Of a DNA stretch of 57,959 nt, positions 37,743 through 46,635 are shown in pieces. The first letter of the stretch is position 1. Each line of letters opens with the position of its first letter. The notes under the pieces are model-generated. The model was not told the DNA's origin. It worked only from the letters and a program-made list of their open reading frames with translations, and ran no database searches. Both the position numbers and the translations under genes were made by a program. The stretch comes from CAZJRB01 sp964547995 (GTDB lineage Bacteria; Planctomycetota; Planctomycetia; Pirellulales; Thermoguttaceae). The DNA lies in the NCBI GenBank assembly GCA_964547995.1, contig CAZJRB010000033.1, forward strand, positions 1 through 57,959. The letters run 5' to 3'.

Positions 37743-39023
37743 ATGTCGAAGATTTTTGACTCAGCGCGGTTTTTTGCCGCATTGCTTTCGCTCGCAGCGA
37801 TTGTCCTGTTTGCCGGCTGCCCGCCGCCGAAGAAACCGCTGCCGGTCAAGCCGAAACCGGTGGAAAAGAAAGAAGATGCCGGCAAGAAGGCGCCGGAAGA
37901 CGAAACGGCGAGTGCCAAGCCGCTCGCAAAATCCATGCTGTTGGTCGAACTCGACGAGAAGTACAACACCCCCGACGGCATGTGCCTGCTTCCCGACGGC
38001 GATGTCCTTGTATCCGTTCCAAACGTGAACTCGTACTGCATCGAGTACAACACCGAGAAGGACGGGGAGAAGATCGGCCCGGCGGCCCGGCCGAAGCATC
38101 CGCCCGTTATCATCCGGCTCACCACGAACGACGCCGGCGATACCGAAGTCACCGAGTACTTCAAGATGCCCATGCACCCCGAGAGCGAGAAGGGGTTCCC
38201 GTTCGGGATCTGCATCGATAAGGATGCCAAGAGCCTCTACATCACCGACCTCCAGTGGTTTGCCGATATGGACGAGCCGAAGCCTTGGGCGCGCATCCTT
38301 CGGGTGCCGCTGGACGAGAAGTACAACCCCGCCGGCGAGCCGGAAGTCGTCGTCTCCGGCGCGATCGTCACCAACGCCGTCGTTATCCGCGACGGAAAGC
38401 TTTACTACACCGACACCTCGATGCTGCCCGGCACCGATCCGGTCATTTCGGGCGTCTTCTGCGTGCCGGAAGACTCGAAGGACCTGAAAATTCAGGAGAA
38501 GCGGGATGAGGACCCCCACCTGCTCTGCAAGCTGAAGACCTATAACGTGAAGGTCGGGTTCGGGGCCGACGGGCTGACGTTCGACGAAGAAGGCAACCTG
38601 TACATCGGCAACTTCGCCGACGGAACCTTGCACATCGTCAAATTCGACAAGGAGGGCAAGCCGACCAACCTCGAGGACGGCTTTGCACCGATCTTTGCCA
38701 AGGTGCCGCACATGAAGTCCTGCGACGGCATCTTCTTCGACAAGCAAACCGGCAAGATCTTCGTCGCCGACTCGATTGCCAACGCGGTCCAGGTCGTCGA
38801 TCCGAAGACGGCCGAGGTGGTCACGCTTGCGCAAGACGGAAACGTCACTGGCGAAGGCGGTTTGCTCGATCAGCCGTCCGAAGTGATTGTCCGCGGCGAT
38901 GAAGTGATCGCCGCCAACATGGACTTCCCCGTCCCCGGCGGCGTGAACACCACCTGGGACGAGCCCTACACAATCTCGGTCATCAAGATCCCGGAGAGCT
39001 TGGTCCCGGAGAAGGAAGAGTAG
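37743..39023 (+). CDS. SMP-30/NHL-like beta-propeller lipoprotein
   Basis: From ATG 37743 the product is 426 residues with a lipobox LFAGC and a Pro/Lys-rich linker. Repeated blade-like motifs (YNTPDGMCLLPDGD, GFPFGICIDKD, GFGADGLTFDEEGNLYIGNF, SCDGIFFDKQTGKIFVAD) are typical of SMP-30/gluconolactonase or NHL six-bladed propellers. It is probably anchored outside the cytoplasmic membrane, and could bind or hydrolyse a sugar lactone. Catalytic metal ligands were not verified. It follows gldA and may belong to the sugar cluster. Confidence 0.82.
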   Translation: MSKIFDSARFFAALLSLAAIVLFAGCPPPKKPLPVKPKPVEKKEDAGKKAPEDETASAKPLAKSMLLVELDEKYNTPDGMCLLPDGDVLVSVPNVNSYCIEYNTEKDGEKIGPAARPKHPPVIIRLTTNDAGDTEVTEYFKMPMHPESEKGFPFGICIDKDAKSLYITDLQWFADMDEPKPWARILRVPLDEKYNPAGEPEVVVSGAIVTNAVVIRDGKLYYTDTSMLPGTDPVISGVFCVPEDSKDLKIQEKRDEDPHLLCKLKTYNVKVGFGADGLTFDEEGNLYIGNFADGTLHIVKFDKEGKPTNLEDGFAPIFAKVPHMKSCDGIFFDKQTGKIFVADSIANAVQVVDPKTAEVVTLAQDGNVTGEGGLLDQPSEVIVRGDEVIAANMDFPVPGGVNTTWDEPYTISVIKIPESLVPEKEE

Positions 39024-39063
39024 CTGCCGGGAGTGAAAAGCGGCGTTTTGAGTGTCAGCACGG

Positions 39064-39140
39064 TTTAGCGGGCGGGCTTGCCCGCCGCTGACATTGTGGG
39101 AAACTCGTATATACAACGGCGGGCAAGCCCGCCCGCTAAA
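39064..39140. repeat. Inverted repeat
   Basis: Perfect 24-bp arms starting TTTAGCGGGCGGGCTTGCCC (39064-39087 and 39117-39140), each internally palindromic (GGGCGGGCTTGCCCGCC), separated by 29 bp. Confidence 0.85.
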
Positions 39141-39205
39141 CAATAACTTCCGCTGAACTACGGCAACAACTTAGCTTAGGGCCGTCATACCAGAAAGGAT
39201 CCGAC

Positions 39206-39523
39206 ATGAAAGAGTTCCATCACATCGGATTGATCACCGACGAAGAGAAGCCGGGTGAGATGTATTTCGAGTCGCTCAAGGTCTGGGGGACCAGCCCCGA
39301 CGAGGACCCCAACCGGATCGAGTGGGTGCGGTTCAAACCCGACAGCCCCCTGGCCGATACCCCCGTCGCCAAGATGCCTCATGTGTCCTGGAAGGTCGAC
39401 GATCTGGACAAGGCGCTCGAAGGCCTCGAGCCGGTGGTCGGCCCGTTGACCGTGGCCGAGGGGGTCCGCATCGCATATTTCTTCCAGGACGGGGCGCTGG
39501 TCGAGTACCTGGAGATCAAGTGA
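39206..39523 (+). CDS. VOC/glyoxalase-superfamily protein
   Basis: A 105-residue protein with HHIGLIT at the start, PHVSWKVDDLDKALEG in the middle and DGALVEYLEI at the end: the paired beta-alpha-beta-beta-beta modules of the vicinal oxygen chelate fold. His and Glu at the expected metal positions are visible. Shorter than glyoxalase I and without its substrate motifs, so function is not assigned. AAAGGA precedes the start. Confidence 0.8.
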   Translation: MKEFHHIGLITDEEKPGEMYFESLKVWGTSPDEDPNRIEWVRFKPDSPLADTPVAKMPHVSWKVDDLDKALEGLEPVVGPLTVAEGVRIAYFFQDGALVEYLEIK

Positions 39524-39554
39524 GTTTGGAATGGCGGGCGGGGAGAACAAAACA

Positions 39555-39580
39555 TGTAAAGCCGCGGCCAGTGGTCGCGG
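39555..39580 (+). repeat. Single REP-like unit, GCGACC family (variant)
   Basis: TGTAAAGCCGCGGCCAGTGG followed by TCGCGG, one arm alone, 52 nt before the start of the Tat-exported cupin gene. Confidence 0.65.
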
Positions 39581-39632
39581 TTAACACAGAAGAACGATTT
39601 TACCGAAATGACTTCAGCAAGAGGAAACCACC

Positions 39633-40319
39633 ATGACTAAGAAAAGCGGAATCACTCGCCGGCAGGCCGTCGGCGGCGGCATCATCACGGCAGCGGGTAT
39701 TGTGCTCGCCAACACCGGCAATGTCTTGGCCAAGGACAAGAAGGAGAGCAAAATTCCCATGCCAAAAAACGAAGATTTTTACAAAGACGGCGTCTTTCAG
39801 GAAGACAAAGCCAGACAGGCCTACTACGACATGTTCAAGCGGTTCGGCTACCCCAACCCCAAGCCGCAGCAAGACATTATGTGGGTGGCAGACTTCGGGC
39901 TGGGTGATTTCGCCCATGTCGGCATGGGCGGCGTCTTCTGGTGGAACGACAAGGAGAACTGTTTCTTCGGCCACGACATCTACCTGTTGCCCGGCCAGCA
40001 GATCCCCGAACACAAACACGTCAAGACGAAGGACGGGCCTGCGAAGATGGAGGCCTGGCACTGCCGTCACGGGATGGTCTACTGCTTCGGCGAGGGCGAA
40101 GAGACGAAGCCCTGCCCGGTCCAATTGCCCAAAAGCCAGGAGAAAATCCGCACGGTGAGGCACGCCACCCGGCTCTTGCCCGGCGAAAGGTGCGGGCTGA
40201 ACCGCCGCGAGGCGTTCCACTTCATGATCGCCGGCCCGGAAGGCGGGATCGCCTCCGAATATGCCACGTATCACGACAATGCCGGTCTGCGGTTCGCCAA
40301 CCCGAAGGTCAAGTTTTAA
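39633..40319 (+). CDS. Tat-exported cupin, D-lyxose isomerase-like
   Basis: A 228-residue protein with a twin-arginine signal (TRRQAVGGGIITAAG). The cupin core GQQIPEHKHV and KMEAWHCRHG, with several His/Glu metal ligands, plus HDIYLLP and HFMIAGPEGG, resembles D-lyxose ketol-isomerase-like cupins. Export by Tat implies a folded, probably metal-loaded protein in the periplasm. Placement after the kinase/aldolase cluster suggests sugar isomerisation, but this is inferred from context. Confidence 0.7.
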   Translation: MTKKSGITRRQAVGGGIITAAGIVLANTGNVLAKDKKESKIPMPKNEDFYKDGVFQEDKARQAYYDMFKRFGYPNPKPQQDIMWVADFGLGDFAHVGMGGVFWWNDKENCFFGHDIYLLPGQQIPEHKHVKTKDGPAKMEAWHCRHGMVYCFGEGEETKPCPVQLPKSQEKIRTVRHATRLLPGERCGLNRREAFHFMIAGPEGGIASEYATYHDNAGLRFANPKVKF

Positions 40320-40362
40320 CACGCTGACGCAAACGGACCGCCGGAACGTCGTTCCGGCGATT

Positions 40363-40941
40363 CTACTTCCCGCCGACTTTTGCCCGCCCCAAGGCATGAT
40401 AGACGGGCCCGTCGCGGCGCAACTCGCTGGAGAAAACGACGACTTCGCGGACCGAAAGCCATCCGGCGGGGAAGTCGGCCTTCGCTCGGAGCAGCGTGCC
40501 AAGCTCTTTGACGGCGGGTCCGCCGCGGCGCACCCGGCCGATCGTCAGGTGCGGGTGGTAACGCCGGTGCTCTTTGGCAAAGCCGAGTTCGGCCAGCGCA
40601 TCCGCGATCTCGTCGTGCAGGGCGACCATCTGCCCGTCGCCCTTGCCGGCGCCGATCCAGAGCGTCCGGGGGCGTCCGGCATTGGGAAACGCCCCCGCCG
40701 TGCAGATCTCCAACTCGAACGGTTCGACCCCGGCGGCCCCGCGCTCGACCGCACCGCACACCTGGGCGATCTCGGTCGTGGGCACGTCGCCGAGGAACTG
40801 AAGCGTCAGGTGCATGTTCGCCGGGTCCACCCACTTCACGTCGGCTCCGGCGGGTGAAAGCGAATGGATCAACTCCTCGGCGCAGGTCCGATTCGCATCG
40901 TTGATCTCGACGGCGACAAAAGTACGGGTGGTCTGTTTCAT
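40363..40941 (-). CDS. thpR: RNA 2',3'-cyclic phosphodiesterase (2H phosphoesterase)
   Basis: From ATG 40941 the product is 192 residues. The two HxTx motifs are HLTLQF (His44, Thr46) and HLTIGR (His131, Thr133). RTFVAVEI at the start is typical of ThpR/LigT. It hydrolyses 2',3'-cyclic phosphodiesters in RNA ends. TTG codons at 40950 and 40953 are alternative starts nearer a GGAG. Convergent with the Tat cupin gene. Confidence 0.92.
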   Translation of the reverse strand: MKQTTRTFVAVEINDANRTCAEELIHSLSPAGADVKWVDPANMHLTLQFLGDVPTTEIAQVCGAVERGAAGVEPFELEICTAGAFPNAGRPRTLWIGAGKGDGQMVALHDEIADALAELGFAKEHRRYHPHLTIGRVRRGGPAVKELGTLLRAKADFPAGWLSVREVVVFSSELRRDGPVYHALGRAKVGGK

Positions 40942-40961
40942 GGGATGCAACAACTCTCCTT

Positions 40962-41076
40962 GGAGTGCGGTGACTTGTCACCGCTTTTCATTTCTTTTTG
41001 CATTCACTGCCAAAACGCAGTCTTTCGGGAAGAAATCGGTGTAAAAAGAGAAAGCGGTGGCAAGTCACCGCACTCC
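40962..41076. repeat. Long inverted repeat
   Basis: Arms of about 27 bp (40962-40989 and 41050-41076, from GGAGTGCGGTGACTTG) with one or two mismatches and about 60 bp between. Each arm is internally palindromic (GCGGTGACTTGTCACCGC). Confidence 0.85.
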
Positions 41077-41101
41077 GAATTTACCACGCCTGGGCGTCGA
41101 A

Positions 41102-41443
41102 TCAAGACTGCCCGCCGCGGAAATCCTCCCGCACGGGGTAAAAGACCTCGACGACGCGGATGCCCTGCCGACCGACCTTGACCTGATGCGGCACCCCGCC
41201 GGGCAGACACCACATTTGTCCCGCGCGGACCGAATGCGGCTCGCCGTTGATGATAAACACTGCATCTCCCTCGATCATGTACCCCACCTGCTCGTGTGGG
41301 TGGCTGTGCTCGTCGGTGACGAGATTCGGCTTGAGTTCCATGATCGTAAGCGTCATTTTCTCGCACTCGGCGGCAAAGACGCCGATCCCGACGGCCGGGT
41401 TGATTTTGACGCATTCCTCGGGATTGAATACATATTCGGGCAC
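41102..41443 (-). CDS. Small cupin-domain protein
   Basis: GTG at 41443 gives 113 residues. The cupin core is EHSHPHEQVGYMIEGDAVF, with PGGVPHQVKV completing the second motif, so one metal-binding cupin barrel is present. The open frame runs on into the antisense of the next gene. A TATAAT on the minus strand at 41489-41494 would start transcription near 41482, so starts upstream of that are unlikely; TTG 41482 would be leaderless. Function unassigned. Confidence 0.7.
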   Translation of the reverse strand: MPEYVFNPEECVKINPAVGIGVFAAECEKMTLTIMELKPNLVTDEHSHPHEQVGYMIEGDAVFIINGEPHSVRAGQMWCLPGGVPHQVKVGRQGIRVVEVFYPVREDFRGGQS

Positions 41444-41590
41444 GGCAAACTCGCTGATTTCGGGAGAGGGATTCCCAATCAAGTGCCTATTATACACAAA
41501 AATCCGAGTTGTGGTATCATGGCGGGAAAGGGGCCTTTTGCAAACGGCGAAAAAAGCCGGCTGATTCCCCTCTGCAAACAGGAGCGGCCC

Positions 41591-42112
41591 ATGGACTTCT
41601 CCGGGAAAAAATTCTTCAAGAAGACGACCTACAACATCAACGGCAAGGAGTATCATTCCCTGGAGGAAGTCCCCGAGGAGTTCCGCCGGTTGTTGGAAGA
41701 CAAGGACGGCGACGGCTGTCCCGACTGGATTCAATCGCAAGTCGGGCAGACTGGAGGTTATGTCTCCAGGGCCGGTTTCGAGATGACAACGGTCAACGGA
41801 GTGACGACGTACAAGGTCGGCGACCGCGAGTACCGCAGCCTGGACGAAATGCCCCTGGAACACAGGACCCTGTTCGAGGATCGCGACGGCGACGGGATTC
41901 CCGACGCCTTCGGAAAGCCCGGCCCGCCCTCGACGGCCTTCGAGGACAACGCTGCGTCCTATCGCGACGGGCCTGACGAGTTGCAGGTCCCGCTTCTTGA
42001 TCTCAACTTCCGCGCGGACGACGGGTCGAGCGCGATCAAGATCATCGGGATCATCGTGTGCGTGCTGATCGTGGCGCTGGCGGGTGTCGCCGTCTTCCTG
42101 TATCGGGGCTAG
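41591..42112 (+). CDS. Membrane-anchored protein with two Ca-binding-type loops
   Basis: ATG 41591 after GGAGCGG gives 173 residues. Two similar halves carry FKKTTYNINGKEYHSLEEVP and TTYKVGDREYRSLDEMPLEH, each followed by an EF-hand/thrombospondin-3-like loop: DKDGDGCPD and DRDGDGIPD. A C-terminal transmembrane helix (about 148-170, IIGIIVCVLIVALAGVAVFL) anchors it with only a short Tyr-Arg-Gly tail. It looks like an internal duplication of about 60 residues. No family name recognised; possible calcium-responsive surface or membrane protein. Confidence 0.8.
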   Translation: MDFSGKKFFKKTTYNINGKEYHSLEEVPEEFRRLLEDKDGDGCPDWIQSQVGQTGGYVSRAGFEMTTVNGVTTYKVGDREYRSLDEMPLEHRTLFEDRDGDGIPDAFGKPGPPSTAFEDNAASYRDGPDELQVPLLDLNFRADDGSSAIKIIGIIVCVLIVALAGVAVFLYRG

Positions 42113-42229
42113 TGCTCCGCGGCGGAAATGACATGGGAATGGGGAACTTTCCCAACGCAGAGATCATCTAAGCAGTAGTTTCTAGGATTTTGTGAGGCTG
42201 ATTTGGCACGTGTATGCAGCGTTTTGGGG

Positions 42230-42293
42230 GTGCTAGCACAGGTTTTTCGAAGTCTGGTCGACGCTCCCTGAAATGCGAAAACCGGTGCTAGCA
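42230..42293. repeat. Two GTGCTAGCA(C) sites
   Basis: GTGCTAGCAC (42230-42239) and GTGCTAGCA (42285-42293), 55 bp apart in a gene-free stretch. Possibly a paired binding site; weak evidence. Confidence 0.25.
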
Positions 42294-42369
42294 TCGCGAA
42301 ACCCGGTAGATTTGCTGTTCGGCGTTTCAAAAGTCCTAGAAAGTACTGTCTAAGGATCGGTCGAGAAAC

Positions 42370-42446
42370 AACTGTCGTAGGACGGGTCTCCTGACCCGTC
42401 TCCTTCCCTGACGGGTCAGGAGACCCGTCCTACAAATACGACAGTT
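42370..42446. repeat. Nested inverted repeat
   Basis: Perfect 24-bp arms (42377-42400 and 42410-42433, from GTAGGACGGGTCTCCTGACC) lie within outer arms AACTGTCGTA/TACGACAGTT (42370-42379 and 42437-42446). It lies upstream of the giant HEAT-repeat gene. Confidence 0.85.
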
Positions 42447-42499
42447 ACTTCTCGAACGGTGCTAAGGGACAACGGCCTTCTTCGCCCAGGAGTCCAATC

Positions 42500-45400
42500 A
42501 TGCGATTTTGCCCGTTTTTCATTGCTTTTGCGGCATTGTCGGCGATGGCGGTTTCCGATGCCCGGGCCGACGGCTGCTTTGTGTGGAACAAAGGGGTCGA
42601 CCTGAACGAACCGTCCCAGAAGGCCATCCTCTGCCACCGGGGCGGGATCGAGACGATGGTTTTGCAGGTCAAGTACGAAGGTCCCGCCGAGGATTTCGCC
42701 TGGATTGTGCCGCTCCCGGCGAAGCCGGAGATCCGCGCCGTCGAGGCCGACAAGAGCCCCTTCGGCGAGATCAGCCTTTACACGCAACGGCGGGCGAGGT
42801 GGGGGAGGCGGGGGCCGATGGATGAAGGGGCCAAGCAACAAGTGACCGTGCTCGAGCGGAAGATCGTCGGGGTGTACGACGTTGCCACGCTGGCCGCATC
42901 CGACGGCAATGCGCTTGCCACATGGCTGAACAAGAACGGCTACGCCTTTCCCAAAGACCGCGCCGAAGTGCTCGACCACTACGCGAAGAAAGAATGGGTT
43001 TACGTCGCCATGCGGATCGACCGCAAGGCACTCGCCGGCGACGAGGTCAAGAAGCTCAAGGTCGGCGAGTTGCAGCCGGTCTGCTTCCGGTTTGCCTCGA
43101 AAGAAATGGTCTATCCGCTGAAGATTTCTTCGGTCAACGCGGGCAAGACCGAGGTGTTGTTGTATCTGCTGGCCGACGCCCCGATGGTGCTGTGCGGCGA
43201 AAACCCCCCGCCCGGCTTTTCGATCCGGCAAAACATTCCGGCGTTCCTTGGCGGCGGCGGCGAAGCATACCAGGATCCCGAATTCGGAACCTATCGCAAG
43301 GTCGACGGCCGCTCGCTTCCGTTGACATGGGAGTCGCTGAAGCTGCCGAAGGAAATCTCGCTATCCTTGTGCAAGTACCGCTCGCTCTACGAAACGAAGC
43401 AAATGACCGACGACTTGACGTTTGCGCGTTTCGGCCCCTTGCCCTACTGGGAAGCCCGCCTGGAAACGGCGCAACACCCGTCGACGAAACTGGAAATCGT
43501 CGGTCTCCTCATCAGGCACGACAAGGACAAATACACAAAGGCATTGCAGGACATCCTGGCCGGCTGGACGGATTCGGCAAACGAGGCCGATCGACGCCGG
43601 GCAGCGTCCCATCCCGGCGCGCCGGCCAGGCTTCTTCGCCAATTGGCCGGCGACGAGCATCTCAACGTTCGGTGCGCCGTGGCAGCCAACCCGAACACCC
43701 CCGTGGATGTCCTTACGCGGCTGGCAAGCGATGAGCAGGAGAGCGTGCTCGGTTTCGTGGCACGAAACCCGGCTGCCCCGCCCGAACTCCTCGGGAAGCT
43801 TGCCGACCGTGCCGGGCCTCCGCTAGCGTTTGCCCTTTGCGAGAATCCCGGCTTCCCGCTCGCGGGGCTCTGGAAACTCGCCCGGAGCAAATCGCCACAC
43901 GTCCGGGCGTGTGCCGCCAAGTGCAAGAGAAGCCCCGAGAAGCTCCTGGCCGCTCTGGCCGCCGACAAGGAGTACGCCGTACGCGTGCAAGTGGCCCTGA
44001 ATCCCGGCACTCCCGCGGCGAGTCTCGCGGAACTGGCCAAGGATGAAAACGGGAATATCCGCGATTGCGTCGCCGCGAATCCGAAAACGCCGGCCGATAT
44101 CCTTGTCGTTCTGTCGAAAGACTCGCGCGAGGACGTTCGCCGCCGCGTCGCCGCAAATCCAAACACCCCGAAGCAGGTCTTGGTAGAACTTGCCGAAGAC
44201 GAAGACGTACGCGTGCGCGAGTCCGCCGCCACGTGTCCGACGATGCCGCCGGAGATTCTCTCCCGGTTGGCCAGAGACACCCAGGCAACCGTTCGCAGCC
44301 GCGTTGCCGGCAATCCGGGCGCGTCGACGAAGACGCTGATTCGGCTTGCCTGCGACGGTCGCCCGGACGTCCGGCAACTTGCACGGCGAACGCTTCACGG
44401 CCGCGGCGTTGCCCCGTACATCGTGCCGAAGATCCCCAAGGAAGAGATCGCCCGGAATCTTCCGCCCGACGTGAGGAAACAGATCGAACGGCTGTACTCC
44501 GCCGACGCAAGCGAACGTGCCACGGCCGCTCGGAGTCTGGGTAAAATGGGCCGGGCGGCACGCGGGGCCGTGCCGCATCTCGTGGCCGTTCTCGACGACC
44601 GGGCCAGCGCGGCTCTGAAGCCGGAGATGCGCGGAACGAACGTCCACAGCCAAGCAGCCGCGGCGCTGTTGGCCCTGGCCGAACACATCAAGCCGGGCGA
44701 CCCGGCCGCGGCGACGCTCGCCGAGGCCCTGCAAAGCTGGGACGGCGACGTCCGCCTGGCGGCACTGGCGGCACTGGAACGGACGGGCGACGCCCGGGCG
44801 GCCGAGCTGCTGCTCGCTGCGTTCGACGATCCGTGGCCCCAGGTCCGCCAACTCGCGGCCGAGGCAGCCGGGCGGCGCAAGGATGCCAAAGCGATCCCCT
44901 TCCTGATCGATAAACTGGATGACAAACAGGTGCGAACCGCGGCCACCGCTGCGTTGGCCAAGATCGGCAAACCGGCAACCGAACCGCTCCTGCACGCCCT
45001 CGACGGCGCCGACACCGAACAGACTTGTGCCATCCTCGAAACGCTTGGCCGGATCAAGGATCCCCGCGCGGTCAAACCACTTTGTCGGATGCTCGGCGAT
45101 AAGGATACGAGGATTCGTCGAGCTGCGATCGCATCGCTCGGCACGATCGGCGGCGATCGGGCGGCCGCGGCACTTGCGGCGCTGGTGAAGCAGAAGGACG
45201 CATCGTTCGACGACCGCTCGGCGGCTCTTTCCGCCCTGACGGGGATGGAACCGCCCGAGCCTGCGGCCTTGATTTCGGTGTTCGAAATCGACCACCGTCA
45301 GTTCGAGTACGGTGCGGCGGCGGCCCTGGCCCGGATCGGCCGCCCGGCGATTGAGCCGCTGGTGGCCGCCGCCGGGCGCGATGAGTGGACCGTTCGGCGG

Positions 45401-46495
45401 GGCGTGGCCGAGGCCATCGGCAAACTCGACCAGCGCGATCCGCGGCTGGCCACCGTCCTGGTCGACATGCTTCGCGGAAGCGAAAAACCGCAGGTCCGCG
45501 AAGTGGCCGCCCAATCGCTGGGTAAACGAAAGGACCCTGAAGCCGTAACACGATTGATCAAAGCACTCAAAGACGCCAACGACGAAGACTTCCGCCGCTG
45601 GGCAGCCGTCGTGCTGGGCATGATCGGCGATCCCCGCGCGGTCGAGCCGCTGATTGCCGCACTGGAGGACAATAGCGTAAACGTTCGATGCCAGGTAAAA
45701 GGGGCGTTGGCCCGGATCAAGGACCCCCGGGCGATCGACCCCTTGATTGCCGCGTCGAAACACGAGGATCGATACGTCCGGCATGCCGTCGTGACAGTGC
45801 TGGCCGGGAAAGACCCGCGGATTGCCAAGGCCCTGACCGCCGCCCTGAAGGATAACTACGCCGAGGTTCGCATGATTGCCGCGCAGAAGCTGGTGAAATC
45901 CGAAGACCCGCAAGCGGTCGGCCCCGTGATCGACGCGCTGAAGGCCGAGCTTGACAACAAAACCGGGCGTTTTCGCGTCTGGGCCGTCAAATTGCTGGGA
46001 CAAATCGAGAGCCCCCGGACCGTCGAGCCGTTGATCGCCGCGCTTCGCAACAACAACCTGGAGGTCCGCTACAGGGCGGCAACGCTCTTGGGAGAATCGA
46101 AGGACCCCCGGGCTATCGAGCCGCTGATCGCCGCCCTGAAGGACAAGAATTTCAACGTCCCGTCGCATGCCGCGCAGTCGCTGGGCCGCTTTGGCGACGC
46201 CCGGGCGGTCGAGCCCCTGATTGCCTTGCTCAAGCACGAAGTCTCCTGGGTGCGGCTCCATGCCGCCGAGGCGCTCGGCAAGATCAAAGACCGCCGCGCG
46301 GTCGAGCCCTTGATCCCGCTGCTGGAGGACGAGTACTCGGACATCCGATGCGCAGCAGCGACTTCTTTGGGGGAAATCGGCGACGCCCGGGCGATCGGCC
46401 CCCTGCGCACCGCGGCGAAGAACAACAAGTTCGAACAGGTCCGCGCAATCGCCGAGCAGGCCCTGAAGAAGGTCGAAGCAGACGCCGGCCGGTAG
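42500..46495 (+). CDS. Giant secreted DUF2330-LRV-HEAT repeat protein
   Basis: This 1331-residue protein has a signal peptide (to about DARA, residue 23) and a DUF2330 domain (about 24-300; DGCFVWNKGVDLNEPSQ, FAWIVPLPAKPEI). About ten leucine-rich-variant (LRV) repeats of 24 residues follow (about 365-630), with the motif VRxxVAxNPxTPxxxLxxLAxD. From about 650 to 1325 are roughly 20 HEAT/PBS-lyase-type repeats of 31 residues (DPRAVEPLIAAL..VRxxAAxALG). A secreted alpha-solenoid of this length suggests a binding scaffold. The DUF2330 domain is of unknown function. LRV plus HEAT on one chain is uncommon. Confidence 0.85.
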   Translation: MRFCPFFIAFAALSAMAVSDARADGCFVWNKGVDLNEPSQKAILCHRGGIETMVLQVKYEGPAEDFAWIVPLPAKPEIRAVEADKSPFGEISLYTQRRARWGRRGPMDEGAKQQVTVLERKIVGVYDVATLAASDGNALATWLNKNGYAFPKDRAEVLDHYAKKEWVYVAMRIDRKALAGDEVKKLKVGELQPVCFRFASKEMVYPLKISSVNAGKTEVLLYLLADAPMVLCGENPPPGFSIRQNIPAFLGGGGEAYQDPEFGTYRKVDGRSLPLTWESLKLPKEISLSLCKYRSLYETKQMTDDLTFARFGPLPYWEARLETAQHPSTKLEIVGLLIRHDKDKYTKALQDILAGWTDSANEADRRRAASHPGAPARLLRQLAGDEHLNVRCAVAANPNTPVDVLTRLASDEQESVLGFVARNPAAPPELLGKLADRAGPPLAFALCENPGFPLAGLWKLARSKSPHVRACAAKCKRSPEKLLAALAADKEYAVRVQVALNPGTPAASLAELAKDENGNIRDCVAANPKTPADILVVLSKDSREDVRRRVAANPNTPKQVLVELAEDEDVRVRESAATCPTMPPEILSRLARDTQATVRSRVAGNPGASTKTLIRLACDGRPDVRQLARRTLHGRGVAPYIVPKIPKEEIARNLPPDVRKQIERLYSADASERATAARSLGKMGRAARGAVPHLVAVLDDRASAALKPEMRGTNVHSQAAAALLALAEHIKPGDPAAATLAEALQSWDGDVRLAALAALERTGDARAAELLLAAFDDPWPQVRQLAAEAAGRRKDAKAIPFLIDKLDDKQVRTAATAALAKIGKPATEPLLHALDGADTEQTCAILETLGRIKDPRAVKPLCRMLGDKDTRIRRAAIASLGTIGGDRAAAALAALVKQKDASFDDRSAALSALTGMEPPEPAALISVFEIDHRQFEYGAAAALARIGRPAIEPLVAAAGRDEWTVRRGVAEAIGKLDQRDPRLATVLVDMLRGSEKPQVREVAAQSLGKRKDPEAVTRLIKALKDANDEDFRRWAAVVLGMIGDPRAVEPLIAALEDNSVNVRCQVKGALARIKDPRAIDPLIAASKHEDRYVRHAVVTVLAGKDPRIAKALTAALKDNYAEVRMIAAQKLVKSEDPQAVGPVIDALKAELDNKTGRFRVWAVKLLGQIESPRTVEPLIAALRNNNLEVRYRAATLLGESKDPRAIEPLIAALKDKNFNVPSHAAQSLGRFGDARAVEPLIALLKHEVSWVRLHAAEALGKIKDRRAVEPLIPLLEDEYSDIRCAAATSLGEIGDARAIGPLRTAAKNNKFEQVRAIAEQALKKVEADAGR

Positions 46496-46635
46496 CCGCT
46501 TGTTCTGCGGCGGACGGCACACCAGTCTTACTCCGTTTTTCTCGTGTTGGTGGGCCGGCGTCGCTTCGCTCCTGGTCCCACCCTACAAAAAGTCATTTTC
46601 ACGCCTCCGGTTCTTGTGTTTCTTGTGTCACGAGA

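Noticed and set aside
37761..39143. 460-codon open frame on the minus strand
   Set aside because: Antisense to the propeller lipoprotein, which has a lipobox and blade motifs; the antisense product has none.
41444..41863. N-terminal extension of the cupin gene to 253 residues
   Set aside because: The extension is antisense to the well-supported Ca-loop membrane protein and contains the TATAAT promoter element.
43823..46522. 899-codon open frame on the minus strand
   Set aside because: It is a shadow of the repetitive HEAT-repeat gene; the periodicity comes from the sense repeats.
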